From Limnoperna fortunei (lineage: Eukaryota; Mollusca; Bivalvia; Mytilida; Modiolidae): a DNA stretch of 64,000 nt. The stretch is from NCBI GenBank assembly GCA_944474755.1, contig OX104112.1:62279640-62343639 (forward strand), written 5' to 3'. A program made the position numbers and the translations under genes. Of the stretch, positions 11,561 through 24,478 are shown in pieces; position 1 is the first letter of the stretch, and every line of letters starts with the position of its first letter. The notes below the pieces were generated by a model. It worked only from the letters and a program-made list of their open reading frames with translations. It was not told the DNA's origin and made no database searches.

Positions 11561-12199
11561 TTTCTACAAAACTACACTTTTTCGAATTTTCAAAATAATA
11601 GTTGTTAAATTTAAGCTAATACGAAATAACGGTTTCTGTATGTATGAAGCCAAAAATAGCATAAATTGAGTATACATTTTAAACCCACAATATTTCAATA
11701 GTTTAGAATTACTGTCTTTGTGTCTACATGGCTTTATATTTTCATAGGAAGTAGTGTGAAAATGTTAGGCAATCAAAAACCTGAATTGTCATGAAAATCA
11801 AATCAACTAATCAACTCCTATAAATTTCAATGCTGTTACCGCAACTTTCATCATATAAAGATTGCTCATAAATTGTAGTTGTGGACCGGACATTATGGAA
11901 TATTTTCAGAACTTTCGAAAAAACAATAGATCAGTATTGACATGTGAACCTTCTAAATCAGGCAAATATAAATTAGCCAGCGTGAAATTTCGGAATCTTT
12001 GACATTTAAGCTAATAATGTTCGGAATTTCCATTTTCGTGACAACATATGCAAGCATCACTTGAAATCAGATTTCGATCTAAATAGGGCGATGTTTACTA
12101 AGCTACAACTGCTTCGTGATCTAGTGTGCAAAAAATGCCACGTCCGGACGCCGAAATATAAGAAAATTGGATTTCGTTTTTGCAGAAAATACTTTCGTT
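11561..12199. other. Intron; nothing recognised
   Basis: AT-rich, no repeat or coding similarity seen. Confidence 0.4.
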
Positions 12200-12600
12200 T
12201 AAGAATAGTTTTCAGTTATAAAAGAGTAGACTGTTGACGCACAAATGAATTCCACAATTTTATCGTAGCAGGAAGAAAAACGAATGTTGGTATATGGATA
12301 ATTTGAAACGCCGTTGCGAATTATTGTGGCTATTCCTTAAATTATACGAGTTCTTAGTTGGGACTGTAGGTGGTACTACTTCTGTTAAATTAGTAGGTAT
12401 TTTATAGAATAAAAGTAATTTTTTACCTCCCTTCTAGTTTTCAGCTGTTCCAATACGATCTCATTGTTAATAGAATTAATACTAGCAAATGCCGGTAATC
12501 CAGTGACAATGCGCGCAGCTTCAAGTTGAACATTTTCCAGTCTAGTTCCCGCAGTTATCCCATACTTCCGATGCGTATTCAAGGACAGGTCTTATAAAAG
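12200..12600 (-). mobile_element. Non-LTR retrotransposon (LINE) C-terminal relic
   Basis: Minus-strand fragments read IRPVLEYASEVWDNC, then after a frameshift LENVQLEAARIVTG and LEQLKTRREVKNYFY, then near the left end FFLPATIKLWNSF. This is the ordered C-terminal block that follows reverse transcriptase in CR1/Jockey/L2-like LINEs. Several frameshifts and stops show it is dead. No endonuclease or catalytic reverse transcriptase block is attached. Confidence 0.75.
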
Positions 12601-13490
12601 TATGATATATTTTTCCAAGTAATGTCTTTTAAGTTTATATTTTAATTTTCTAATTAAGTTTAAGGAGATACGAACCTGACAAAAAATAATTAAATTAATA
12701 TAAAATGTTATCTAATCAAAGAGACAATATTCCTTGAAGGAAAAATACAACAAAATTGGAATGTACATGACTTCGTTTCCATGGCAACGACTTCCAAACA
12801 TAGCATATTTTTGATATATTCTAAGACACTGATATCAGGTAAAGATGCATCAAAATATATTTAAAGCAATTGTTGGAATTTGATCTATTTTTACTATAAA
12901 CATGTGCAAGGGATCAACACTTGGTAAGTACAAAAAAATTAAAGATACTATGTAAAAAAAATCCCAGAATTCATTATTCGGCCTTTCATTTCCAAATATT
13001 TTTCAGGCAATTTAGAAAATAGAATATCAAAATATTAATATTTGCAATAATTTACTCTCTTTTTTATTATTATAATATTAAAGCATTTGTAATAAGCTAT
13101 TTTATAACAGAAAAAAATATATGAATACATGATTAGAAAAAAAATGTTATAGCAGGTGAATGCTAAATCAATTATTTTAAAAAAATGATGTACTTTTCCA
13201 CTTGAAATATATAATATATACATGTACATTTATTAGGAAAGCTTAAATTGACCAGAAACTGTTGAGATGTACTTAATTTGCTCTATATCCAAATCCTACA
13301 TTTGCTAAATCTCAAATCAAGTCGAAGGCTTTTGAGAAAAACATGTGATTGGTTATATGAATGAAAATTTGGCGGGAAAATTTGTCCGTACTTTTCATTG
13401 TTATATCTATTCAAAACAAGTCATGTCTAGTATCTGTGAAATTGACCTTTTGTGTTTAAGGTCAAGTTAGCTAATAAAACTGCCTAAAAG
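12601..13490. other. Intron; nothing recognised
   Basis: Very AT-rich; no coding or structured repeat seen. Confidence 0.4.
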
Positions 13491-13612
13491 GTGAGGGTTT
13501 TCACCAGTACGTCCTCCCCCAATAAAAACTGGACGTCACGATAAAGCTGAAAAAATGCTGAAAGTCGCATTTAACACCAGTCAAACAAACAAGCTTATTA
13601 AACTAAATCTAC
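13491..13612 (+). mobile_element. SINE tail fragment
   Basis: The phrases GTCCTCCCCCAATAAAAACT, GGACGTCACGATAAAGCTGA and AAGTCGCATTTAACACCAG, ending in CAAACAAACAAG, match the copies at 41557-41673 (+) and 36361-36500 (-). The tRNA-like head is missing. Confidence 0.65.
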
Positions 13613-14552
13613 ATTTATGAAGTTCATTCTTTCAAGTCATTTGATAGGCTACTAAAGCCTGAAATATTTGTGTTTACTTTGTGACACAGTCTTTTGATGG
13701 TTGTACACATATCTCTGTAAAAAGATTCTTTATTATTGCCTGTCTCTCTTATGGGCATATTTAAGGTGACATAGACCTACTCCACTGTTTGCAATTTTAG
13801 TTGTAATAACTCTGCTGTCAGTAAGAGGTGTCAGCGTTGTAAGAAGTGGTTTTGTAAACTTTCTGCTTTACTGATCCTGATAATTGAGATTTCAATGCCA
13901 AACTGGGTGATAATTTTTCAAATAATGGTAATAAGGCCAAAACATCTTCCATCGAATCATGAGCACTGTACTGACACCTTCTTTTACGTCTCTAGAAGCA
14001 AGTTTTTTGTGCCTATATTGAAATATAATTTATATATCATATAGGATGGTTTCAGTTATCACTATTTACAAATTAGCTGATATGTGATTGTTTGTGGCTT
14101 GTGGGAACTTTAACATTTTGGGTAATTTTAATTTTTTTTAATGTGAGATTCTTGAAGAATGAAGAAACAATAATTAAACTTGGCACAAAAATATGGTTAA
14201 CACATATTTCTGACAACCAAGAAAGCAAATTTATGAAATTTTATACAGATATTTAATTTTACAGACATGCAGAAGAATGAGTAAAAGAAAAGCTTATGTA
14301 CATGTACATGTAATTTGTGTACTTTTCCAGTGGGTCAACATTGTGTTCCCGGTTGATTAATGGTTTAACTTGTTCTACTCCGGAAATACTATTCGCTAGA
14401 CATAGAGCAAACTTCTAATCAATCCATTAAGCAAATATTACACAATTTGGAAATGTCAAAGTACTAGAAAAAAATCCTCTGTTAGTATTAAGTATACACC
14501 CCACTGCCCAATCACTCACTTTATCCTGCCTGTACTATTCACATAGACTGTG

Positions 14553-15806
14553 GGATCATCTGCATTTGGCGATCGCAATACTGGTATACCAGTATTGTGC
14601 ACAATACTGGAATAATACTGAAATTAAAAAAATATTCCAGTATTGTATACCAGTATTGTGGGTTTACAAAAACATTATTAGTATTATCAGTTTTGTCAGT
14701 TTTGTTATCTAATTAAAGACATGGAAATATAATGAAAGACTGCATAAAGTGTTTTTTAATTTATATTTCTCTCATTTTGACGTAATATTTAAACCGCTTG
14801 ACCGGTGTGGAAAATATAGTTGTCGTCACTAGTGAATTTGTTGTTCTCAGCAGTTGATTGGTTTTAATTAATCACGTCATAATAGGACTCATGACGTCAT
14901 AAACAAAACACCTTCCATATACCGCGTATTCAAGTCATGAACGTAAAATTGGGGTTGGGAGAATTTGTACTTCATTTCACAAATTTACTACTATTTCAAA
15001 TTAGAGAAACAGAATCTTACATTAGTACTCTTGGATTATCGGATTTCTCCAATCTGGATAGTTAAATTATGGAAATTTATGTCCTCGCCAAGGCTCGGAC
15101 TTAAAATTCCACAATTTAACTATCTCGATTGGAGAAATCCGATAATCCACTCGTACCAATGAAAAGATCATATATATCTAAAACAGTTATAACTGTCAAT
15201 GGAATCTGAAATCTGAACTGCTCATTTGCTGTCATATCTGGACAAATTTTGACATGTGGTAATGTCACATTTCTAATTCCTGAGTAGACCAGCTTTTGTT
15301 TTTGCGTCGCTGTATGATAATCCTACTCTATCTGTAGAAGACATCTGCTTAGGAAAGTCAGGGAATAAAGACGATATACCTGCCATGATACTTAGTTAGG
15401 TTAAACATTCTTCGAGGTGCTAATCTGGTGCAGGGACATAGACTATCCCTTTCTGGTGGTATTTATGTGCTTTTCTTGTTAGTTTCTAATTATCTAATTA
15501 ACTAATTAGAATAGACTTCTTAATTTCTCAATAAGTTGCTTATTCATGGTCATATTAAATGTCTAATGTTATTGGTTATTAAATTTAATCAATCTTGATT
15601 GTTGTGTTATTGCCAATAAAAAAAAATACATAATTGTCTTGGAGTATTGTTAAGTATTTATTTCAACAAGATTTGCTATTTACTTACAATACTGGTACAA
15701 AAGTATTGTATAGAATTTACAATACTGGAACATATTTCAATTTTATTGCCAGTATTGTGTACAATACTGGTATACCAGTATTGCGATCGCCATGTACAGC
15801 TGATCC
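14553..15806. mobile_element. 1254-bp terminal-inverted-repeat DNA element with 8-bp target duplication
   Basis: AGACTGTG at 14545-14552 is repeated at 15807-15814. The termini are inverted over about 60 bp: GGATCATCTGCAT...GGCGATCGCAATACTGG on the left, and CCAGTATTGCGATCGCC...ATGTACAGCTGATCC on the right. Inside each terminus AATACTGG / CCAGTATT alternates several times, making subterminal palindromes. There is no transposase. The interior holds a second copy of the 4625-4960 repeat and an internal hairpin (15023-15161). An 8-bp duplication is typical of hAT-like and some other superfamilies; I cannot assign one from the termini. Confidence 0.85.
15023..15161. repeat. Internal hairpin in the 1.25-kb element
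   Basis: TGGATTATCGGATTTCTCCA ATCT..GATAGTTAAAT is mirrored by ATTTAACTATCTCGATTGGA GAAATCCGATAATCCA, with a loop of about 40 bases. Confidence 0.75.
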
Positions 15807-15814
15807 AGACTGTG

Positions 15815-17219
15815 CATTAAAAAAAATAAACACCGGGTTGTGCCAAGAAATCTTTTTTTACATCAAAATATATTTTAATTTCCTTTAAATATTCAATAGC
15901 TCAGCAACATTGTCCATTTTGTATAACCTAACTTGGTATTTGATTGTTGATGTCATAATTATATGTATTGATGACGTTGGCTTAAATGGATTCTACCACA
16001 AACAACAAGCGATGACACTAAAAATTGTGAAGTGCAAATATTATTTGTCTACTTTTTAAGTATTGTTTTTGTTATTTCTTTTCATAATATTGAATTTAAA
16101 ATATAAGAATTGTTTTCAATTGTTTAGTTGCGAAGTGGTTTATTAGCGTAAACCGATCCAAAGTCGTCAAATAATTTAACCAGCAATTGAAAACAATCCT
16201 TAAATAACACAAATAAACTTATATGTCCATTATTCAGCATTGCCACTGGCCAGCGGATTTGGTTTATAGATGATTTGTGTAACATAAAATTGATCTTTGT
16301 ATTTTATATTCTCAATCAACTGCATCATGTTCTAGGAAAATTCGGGAAGTTGTGAACTGCATACTCGTGTCAAATACTGTGATCGAAATTTTGGCATGGG
16401 CTACTTACTAATTGTTGTGATCATTTGTGTAAGATTTTTTCCACCTAACTTTGCTGAGTCTCCGACACCTTCGGGTACCGATTGAATTTACATGTAAAAC
16501 AGTGCGGATTCTCGTTTCATTTTTGCACTGGTGTTAGCATACGACACAAGGAACAAAAACACAATTAATGAATGCCTCTTTTTTCCTCTTTGTTTATTAT
16601 AACATAAAGTCAATAAAAAAAATTCCACCGACAGTTCTGACATGCTATTTGGTGGTCTGAAAGTACCATACCACTTCCATACTATATCCGAAATATAGAA
16701 AACATGATCACTTCCAACTCTTTTTAAAGCTCTAGAAGCATCCCTATTTTCAGGGATGAAGTCCGAGAGACTATGAAAACAGGAAATTTGCAATTATTTT
16801 CAACTAAACCAAATTACTCCTAATTCATTATATTTCATCAAATGTTTAAATTTAAATTTTTTTTCAATGATCCTTCTTTCCAATGAGCCCAAAAAGTAGG
16901 ACCAAAACAAGAAAAAAGCCAAGAAAAAAATTACAAAGAAATACACAATTTATGGGGAACTACATGCGTGGAGTTGGCAGAGGTCATTAATTGTGTTGTC
17001 GTTCCACAAATGGCGGTGAACATCGTTGATGTCGTAATCATAATCGATCGCTATTTATTTCTCTATTAATAACATTTCCATGTTCAGTTTTTTCAAGAAT
17101 GTTACATCGTATATATTTTTTTTTATTAATTATGAATTATGTTGTTTGTTCTCAATATTTACTTATTTTAAATTTTACGACAGTTTAAGTTGCGCGGTGA
17201 ATTCAAATTTGTCAGGTTC
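15815..17219. other. Intron; contains a small foldback remnant
   Basis: At 16106-16200, ATTGTTTTCAATTG...GCGTAAACC...CCAAAGTCGT...CAGCAATTGAAAACAATCC is a damaged relative of the large hairpin at 52939-53094. The rest shows nothing. The minus-strand open frame at 16488-16793 has no family I recognise. Confidence 0.45.
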
Positions 17220-17700
17220 ATATCTCTTAAGTTGTTTTAACACTGATAAAATCAATTTATTGTAATGCTTCATCCACTTACAGACGCAACTTTAAACAAC
17301 CTCTAATTGTTAAAGTTAAATGTAACATTGCTTTCAAAGCTCTTAACATTACATATGATAATATCTGTTTTTGTTATGATTAAATTTAACCAACCATTTG
17401 CTTGACCACTCCTTCAAGTGCGACAAATCTATTTGATAATAGTTTTCAATGTAGTTTCAAAGTTTGCAGTTTGTACACTTGTCCTTGGCCCATAGTCGAC
17501 CTAAACCATAAAATATCATCTGTAATATTTTTTATATACACCAAGAACAATAAGGAACGTATTAAAGACGCTTGTGTCACGCCTGCATGCAATTTGCAAA
17601 CACATGAAAAACCATCTTTGATTACAACTCTATGGATTCGATTAGACAAAAAACTAGTGATTTGTAGAATGACCTAGTATAAATCCAGATTAAAACTTGT
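17220..17700 (-). mobile_element. LINE reverse transcriptase fragment
   Basis: Read on the minus strand: NRIHRVVIKDGFSCVCKLHA, then AGVTQASLIRSLLFLVYIK, which is the reverse transcriptase block AGVPQGS-x-LGPLLFLxYI-x-DI with changes. After a frameshift, GWLNLIITKTDIIICNVKSF corresponds to the segment after the catalytic aspartates. The YADD box itself is lost. Frameshifts and stops show a dead copy. Confidence 0.7.
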
Positions 17701-18325
17701 ATAAAAGTTTATTTTCATAAAAGTATTTAAAGATTTGCTTAAAAATATATACGTTTTAAAAAATTATTTGCCATTTTCAATTTCTGCATTATTAAAAAAA
17801 ATATTTTCATTTCTTGATATTTTGCCCTTGAAAATATAATTTTTTTTATATTGTCAATATTAACATTAAGTTTCAATTCTCTACAGCATTTTCTGCAAAT
17901 CTTCGCTAGATTCTGACAATAATTCTGTCGTCTGCATATAGAAACAACCCATTCCCATAAGTTAAATAAAAACCTGTCCAATCTGGTCAAAATATCTGCT
18001 TTTGTCAAAATTTACTACGGAAAATCTTTTTATCAAAATCTGGGACAAGTTGATTTATAGATTACTGAAAATGAAAAAAAAATCGGCCGCATTTTAAAAA
18101 GCCGATTAACTGTGGAAAATAAGTGCTGAAGAACGATCATAAACTCGACCAAACGCGGTAAGCAGTATCTATTTGTCAAGCAAAAAAACGTCCACCAAAG
18201 TACGCCTACTTAGTATACTAGAATACTTAATTGCCGAAATGTACGGCAGTATATTTTAAACAATGCGATTTCATTCCCGTCCGCGTTTCGGTAAATGTAA
18301 ATTATTAGTATTCTTATGTTGTTTA

Positions 18326-18328
<3 letters not shown>

Positions 18329-18402
<74 letters not shown>
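18329..18402. repeat. (ATT)n microsatellite
   Basis: About 24 uninterrupted TTA units. Confidence 0.97.
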
Positions 18403-18403
<1 letters not shown>

Positions 18404-18644
18404 GAAATCTGATTATTTTCGTATAGATGTAAAAAATTATAAATTCTAACCTTTTAAAATTTCACTTTGAGAAATTGAATAATACATGTAATATTACTGA
18501 TCAAACTAACATGTATCACTATATCTATATGTACATGTACATTTCACTTTTAAGCTCAAACTAAGAATAATAATTATATTTCAAATATTTGCTGTCTACA
18601 TCCCAGAGTATATTTTTAAAAACTTTTTACAGAACCATATTCGT

Positions 18645-18800
18645 CATGTAAAAACACTGCAAACACCTTAGCGATGCAATTAAAAACCACATTTCACGTA
18701 TAATATCTATAAGGAAACCTTGGCAATGCGATTAAAAACCATTTCTCATAAAAAATTACTCTGGAGAACATAGCAGTGCAACTCAAAACCAAATTTTAAA
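18645..18800. repeat. About 52-bp minisatellite, 3 units
   Basis: Units follow the pattern 'CCTTAGCAATGCAATTAAAA' + 'CCATATTTCACATATAAAAT'. The same unit occurs at 19415-19585, 20240-20445 and 23151-23672. Confidence 0.7.
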
Positions 18801-18819
18801 TGAAAAAAATATTTATGTC

Positions 18820-19375
18820 TCTCCCACTGTTTTTTGTCCTGTCCGTCCGACAGTCACAAAGTATTCCGCTCAACTCCTCTGAAAATCCTCAACCAAAGTT
18901 TACGAAACTTGGTATGTATCAAGTACACCATATGTACTTGTGCATATTACCAGAACATTCTTATCCTCAAAATTTTGTGGGAGATATAGTTCTTTGAACT
19001 TTGAATATCCAAATATTCCTCATAAATCATGGTTTCCGCTCAACTCCTCTGAAACTAATAAACCAAATTTTACGAAACTTGCTATCTAGCAAGTACATCA
19101 TATGTAGTTGTGCATATTACCATGAAATTTTTATCGTCAAAATTTTGTGGGAGTTTTGGGTCTTTGAATTTAGAACTTTCCCAGAAATTCCTCACAGATC
19201 ATGGTTTCCGCTCAACTCCTCTAAAATTACTGCACCAAATTTTACGAACTAATCTTGGTATGTAGCAAGTACACCATATTTAGTTGTGCATATTACCGGG
19301 AAATGTTTATCCTCAAAATTTTGTGGAATTTATCGGACTTTGAACTTAGATTTTGTGCAGAAAATCCACATGGGG
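18820..19375. repeat. Tandem repeat of about 175 bp, 3 units
   Basis: Each unit has TCCGCTCAACTCCTCTGAAA, ACCAAATTTTACGAAACTTG, AGTACACCATATGTAGTTGT, GCATATTACC and CTCAAAATTTTGTGG. Units begin near 18867, 19038 and 19208. The open frames across them are side effects of the repeat. Confidence 0.8.
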
Positions 19376-19414
19376 AGACATCGTTCCTGTATGTAAAAAT
19401 AAATTTTAATTTAT

Positions 19415-19585
19415 ATATATAATCAATCCCAAGAACTTAGCAATGGAATTAAAAACCACATTTTGCATATAAAATATATCCTGAAACCTTGTCAATACAA
19501 TTAAAAACCATATTTAACAAATAAATTCACTGTTGAAACTGTAGCAATGCATTGAAAACTATATTTCAATTATAAATAAAATGTC
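19415..19585. repeat. About 52-bp minisatellite, 3 units
   Basis: Same unit as 18645-18800, with AAAAACCACATTTTGCATAT and AAAAACCATATTTAACAAAT variants. Confidence 0.7.
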
Positions 19586-19973
19586 ATCAAAGATACCAAG
19601 GTTATACAAATATGACCTTCTTAAGAGATGGACATCTTAAGAGATGGAATTATTTCTCATATTTATGAGTTTAATAAATTAGGATTGTCCAGGTCGAAGA
19701 AAGATATTGTCACCCCGTTTCCGGTTGCCGATCACGTGATTTTCAGGGTGACAAGAGTATTGTCTACCCGTTTCCAGTTGCCGATCACGTGATTTCGAGG
19801 GTTACATGTACAATAGTATTATCTCCCCATTTCCGTTAAAGTTTCGAGGTTGTAACCCTCTGAAGCAAATTTTCGGCGTTGTCTAGCAAGACATCTCATT
19901 TTTTAAAGTCACGTGATATCATTTTGAGCAAATCAGTAAGTTTTTTTAAGACAGGTTTAATAATAGAATTTAC

Positions 19974-20020
19974 TACGCCAGATTCGCGTTTCGTCAATTC
20001 AAGACTTGTCAGTGGCGCTC
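19974..20020 (-). ncRNA. Hammerhead ribozyme remnant
   Basis: Minus strand: GCGCCA, CTGACAA (expected CTGANGA), GTCT-TGAAT-TGAC, GAAA, CGCGAATC, TGGCGT. The core G is changed to A and stem II is weakened, so it should be inactive. It is single here, not in an array. Confidence 0.5.
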
Positions 20021-20239
20021 AAACCAAAACAATATTCAACATCGAAATGATTAAAATGTTGTAGAGCTTTCATCACCAAAAATTCCAAAATATTTTACCT
20101 AATCCAGCTAAGGCTATCTACCAACTTTGAAAATAGGAAAACCTTGAACTTAAATTTTTTTCGAAATTTCGGGGGCAGATTTTTTAGAAAATGACTATAT
20201 CAGTGAAAGAATGAATGATCTTGATGTCAGCATCGAAGT

Positions 20240-20445
20240 GTGGTTGGTGATCAAATCACTCTTGGAACCTTAACCATGCAATGAAAAACCATATTGAACA
20301 TACACAATTAATCTTGAGACTTAAGCAATGCAATTAAAACCCTTATTTCACAAATAAAACCAATCCCGAAACCTTGGCCATGTAATTAAAAACCATATAT
20401 CACATGTAAAATCACCCTGGAACCTTATCAATACAATTACTAGTA
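20240..20445. repeat. About 52-bp minisatellite, 3-4 units
   Basis: Third cluster of the CCTTGGCAATGCAATTAAAA / CCATATTTCACATATAAAAT unit. Confidence 0.65.
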
Positions 20446-21514
20446 ATCCAGGCGAACGATGCCGGCATCGTGATTCTGGAAATACTACGTGACGACTTGA
20501 AGGTAACAGATGTACATATTCGCATCGGAATCGTAATCTTTGTAACAACAGATGTTAACCTTGTGTGCTCTAGTTTAGTTGTGCGCTGTTCCTAATTGGT
20601 TTCCAATGTGTCAGCGTACCGAAATGGAAAACATTCATCAACTTTCACTTTCGCCAGTTATTAAGCCGCCATTCGCCATTTTGTTACATGTGTAAAAACG
20701 TCGAAAAAAATCAATAATTATAACAACAAAAATACTATCAGTTATTGAATAAAAAAATAATCAATTAAAAGATACTCTGCTGTTGACTCATTATTTATTA
20801 ATATAAATATTTGAAGGTATAACAGTAGTAAATGTGTACCAGTAACATGTTAACAAATTGTGTACCCTACATTAAGTACTGAATACTACAATGTGTTCTG
20901 ATTTGGTCAATAGTGGATAGATATATACAATTTTTGTCGGTAAGATCCTACATAAATTAAGTTTTAAAAAGTGGTATGCAAAATAAAATTTTGGCAATTT
21001 TTAAAACAATGTAGTATTTGTACATTCAATACATTAGACATTTCATGTAGAAGTGGGAGCGTCTCATCATGTTTTAACAAGTGAAAAAAGGAATTGGTCA
21101 CGGATATATATGGCCTATATTTTTTTAATTCGGAATACAAGTTTATTAATTCCCTAGGCTCGGTAAAAAGACTGAGAAATGTTAAAAAGGTATGCAAATC
21201 ACAGAAATGCTTTTATTTTTTTTTTACTATAGCCAAAACATTTACTACTGTTCTCCCTTAATGTAATCGCTAATTTCGTATATCCCTTTTCATCCGTTTT
21301 TCGTCGTGGGTGTTTTTTGCTTTCGTCATTGTCCAAAACGAGACTGGCAGTATACGAAGACAATTTTTCTCATGAAGTTTTCGGTCAATACCCTTAAAAG
21401 GTGTAGATAAATTTAAACCACAAATAAAAATTATCGCTTCTTTAACAGGGTTACTTACGTAAGAGTTGTTGGAAAAAAATACGTATAGTAAAATGTCGTC
21501 TTTCAATTTTTAAA
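20446..21514. other. Intron; nothing recognised
   Basis: No exon or named repeat seen; open frames here lack family features. Confidence 0.4.
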
Positions 21515-22300
21515 TTTTCCGAAAATTATGACGATGAATTCGAATGGTTTTCAAAAGATGAAAAAAATTGAGCTAGAAAAGGTATTGCCAAATATAAACC
21601 CGCAATGGCATTAGTGACGATCTTCAGAATAGCGTTGTAGAAAGTGAACTTTGAAATGAAAAAAAATACTGAAGATCCCAATGTAAACAATGCGGGTGAT
21701 GCCTCGATGGCACAAAGACGTCTCGACCATGTTTTACACATAGCCGAATTACTGGAGCACAAACAATTATTGCTCCAGAAAAAGAACCTGTTGAATCCTT
21801 GCCGCTCTTTCTAACTGACAGTTTTTTTACAATATATCATAGACAGATATGCCGAGAAACAAATCAGGGATTATCCTGATCAAAACACATCTGACTGGTC
21901 ATGCCCTGCTATGGTAGAAATGAAGGCATTTCTTGGACTGACATTCTTAATGGGAATAGATTTTAAGGCCAAGTCATACTGGTCATTGCCTTGCTACCCA
22001 TATTTTTCAACTGTAATGACAAGGATTCGTTTCCAAACACATAATGAAATAGTTACACTTCTCTGGCCCTAACCGACATATTCCACAACCTTGAAAACCT
22101 AACTATGACTGTCTGTGCAAAGTAAGACGTACACATAATGAGTGTAATCCTAATCCTAATCGCCAAGTTTGTGTTGATGACTTGTTTCAAAATTTTGTAA
22201 CGGGTGCCTGTAGAACAGTAAGAATGATAAGATATAATGGGGAAAAACTCATTGGTTTAAATTGGACACTAGAAAAGGTCTCAAACCAAATATGGCTGCA
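21515..22300 (+). pseudogene. piggyBac-like transposase relic
   Basis: Fragments in piggyBac order, in more than one frame: an acidic start NYDDEFEWFSK; then PVESLPLFLTDSFFTIYHRQ (family pattern PLELFxxFFTDELF); then YPDQNTSDWSCPAMVEMKAF and LGLTFLMGIDFKAKSYWSLP (family pattern W-x-x-V-T-x-x-E-M-x-A-F-L-G-L-x-x-x-M-G); then STVMTRIRFQT. The last block, VCVDDLFQNF, may be the region containing a catalytic Asp. Stops and frameshifts interrupt every section, and no CCHC-like C-terminus is seen. piggyBac targets TTAA; I could not place the ends. Confidence 0.65.
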
Positions 22301-23150
22301 TTGAGTGTGAAAAGGATTTGTGTTTGCCATATATCATTCAATTGAGAAATATAGTGCTGCACTGTAAACTGTTTTTCTAACGTTGTTGTTATAGTTTGCT
22401 GTTCTTTTATATAGTTGATAAAGTCTTTTCATCAGTGTTTATAGAACAATATTTAAATCAGTTACAAACATGGACATTGAAACAAGTCATAGATGATTAT
22501 TCATTTGTGTAAGTTTTCATAATAATTTATCACTCATGTAAATTTCGCCTATTGCTTTTACTCGCATTAACACTTATTATCCATATTTATTGATGCAGGT
22601 CCATGTAACGAATATATGTAGTACTAAGAAAGACTCTAACATCAATTGAACGTCAGCAATAAAAATGGCGCCAACGAAATTTTTTGTGTCATTTTTGCTA
22701 CGAAAATTGCATATTTTAATCGGAAAATTTACTACAATAATTATTTTTGTTACAGTTGATATTAACGATCTCTCGATAGATAATCGATTGAATATCTGTG
22801 AGCGGTATATTATAATGATTATACAAAGGCGTAAATGCATATAAGTCTCAGCGATCGTAATTTAGTTTCAAATAATAACGAAAAAAAACGAAATAAATTT
22901 ACAATTTCTTCCAGAACTATAAACCAGTTCGTTAAATAAAGTATTCTGATTTGAAAAACTTGAAACAAAACTCACATTTCTGAAAAATTTGAGACCAATA
23001 TCTACAAAAATTAAGGAGATGCGGACATTTGTTGACAAACATTCATTTTGTTTCGCGCACGGGTAAAATTAATTCAGGTCATACATACTGCGAGCGGAAA
23101 TTAAATCAGCGCTATATAATCGCGGAAAAAAATCCAGTAATAAAAGTGTT
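22301..23150. other. Intron; nothing recognised
   Basis: AT-rich with no coding or structured signal. Confidence 0.4.
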
Positions 23151-23672
23151 AAAAACCACATTTAACATATAAAATGAATCTCGAGACTTTAGAAAGGAAG
23201 CAATTAAAAGCATATTTCACTTATAAAATCATTCCGTAGACCTGAGCAATAAACATAAAAACCATATTTCATATATAAAATCAATCCGGGCGTATTACAT
23301 GTAGTAATGGAATTAAAACCAAATTTTACATATAAAATCACTCCTGACGCCCAAGAAATGTTATTAAAAAGTATGGTACAGATATAAAATTACTCCCGAG
23401 ACTTAAATGAAGCAGATAAAACCATAGTACACATATAAAATCACTCCGAAGGCTTAAAGGATGCAATTAAAACATATTTCACATATACAATTACACCACT
23501 GATCTTAGTGTTGCAATTTGAAACCATTTTACACATATAATCAATCCTTAGACCTTAAGTATTCAAGGAAAGCCATATTTCGCATATAAATTTTATCCCG
23601 ATACCTTATCGATGCAACTAAAACCCCTATTTTATGTATAAACTCACTCTAAAGACTCCAAAAATGAAATAA
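23151..23672. repeat. About 52-bp minisatellite, about 10 units
   Basis: Longest cluster of the family: ten units, each opening with AAAACCATATTTCACATATAAAAT-like text and closing with a CTTA...GCAATT segment. Unit length varies from 48 to 58. Confidence 0.8.
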
Positions 23673-24478
23673 AAAAACATGTTATACATACGTATATAAA
23701 AAATACAAAATGTGTAATAATTATTATGCAACCGAGATAAGTTTTTAAGCAGGAAAATTCAAATTTGTATTACCAAACTCATGTTGGAGTGACTAGACTA
23801 GGGCAGATAGACTTTGTCTATTATGCCCGTGAAGAACAATAGGGGACTAATTTAATTATTTATTTTGAAGGCTGCAGCTTTGTTGATGAAAAAAAATACA
23901 TTGCAGCAAAATTCAGAAATTGTCCTAATGTTTTGAAAAAGGTGTTGAATAAAATTTGTAAATTTATAATGAAGAGGTTAACCATCAGATATCTTCCTGT
24001 TATATGTTCATAATTACATTGTTTATAATATGTTGTATTATTTTTACCTCTGAATCATTATAAATATACCTTGTTTTATATGCTGTATTTGGTATCTCTG
24101 TACCTAAAGATATGGTATACTTTAGTCTTAATACTTTCAATGCCCTTCTGGCGTATCATTGGGATAAGTTGTTCTATAAAGTCTGGATTAAGTAATGTGA
24201 CACAGACAACATGCGATAATCGAGCAAATGTTTCATCTTGAGCAAGTAAAGATAGTGACCGTACAGAACTTAAATCTGTTTTATCATTGTTAAGATTGTG
24301 TTGAGGCGAACTATCAGACAAACGCCTTGCTTTGTATTTGTACTTATGAGCGAGAAATATTATCCGAACTAAATGGATTCGAATTTTTGCTTGTTTCTGT
24401 TGATTGTAGTTTGTATAAAAAACTTAACAATATTACAATCATGATAAAAAATGTCTTTAAAATTTTGTTTTTATTCAG
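23673..24478. other. Intron before the transmembrane exon
   Basis: No exon seen. The minus-strand open frame 24076-24321 (81 codons) looks faintly like a retroelement ORF1 fragment (QDETFARLSHVVC, NPDFIEQLIPMIRQKG) but cannot be assigned. Confidence 0.35.

Noticed and set aside
16488..16793. 101-codon minus-strand open frame
   Set aside because: No recognised domain, no splice-site or start context, and it lies in an intron of the + strand gene.
24076..24321. 81-codon minus-strand frame resembling a retroelement ORF1 piece
   Set aside because: Similarity is only a vague pattern; no neighbouring LINE segment on that strand supports it.
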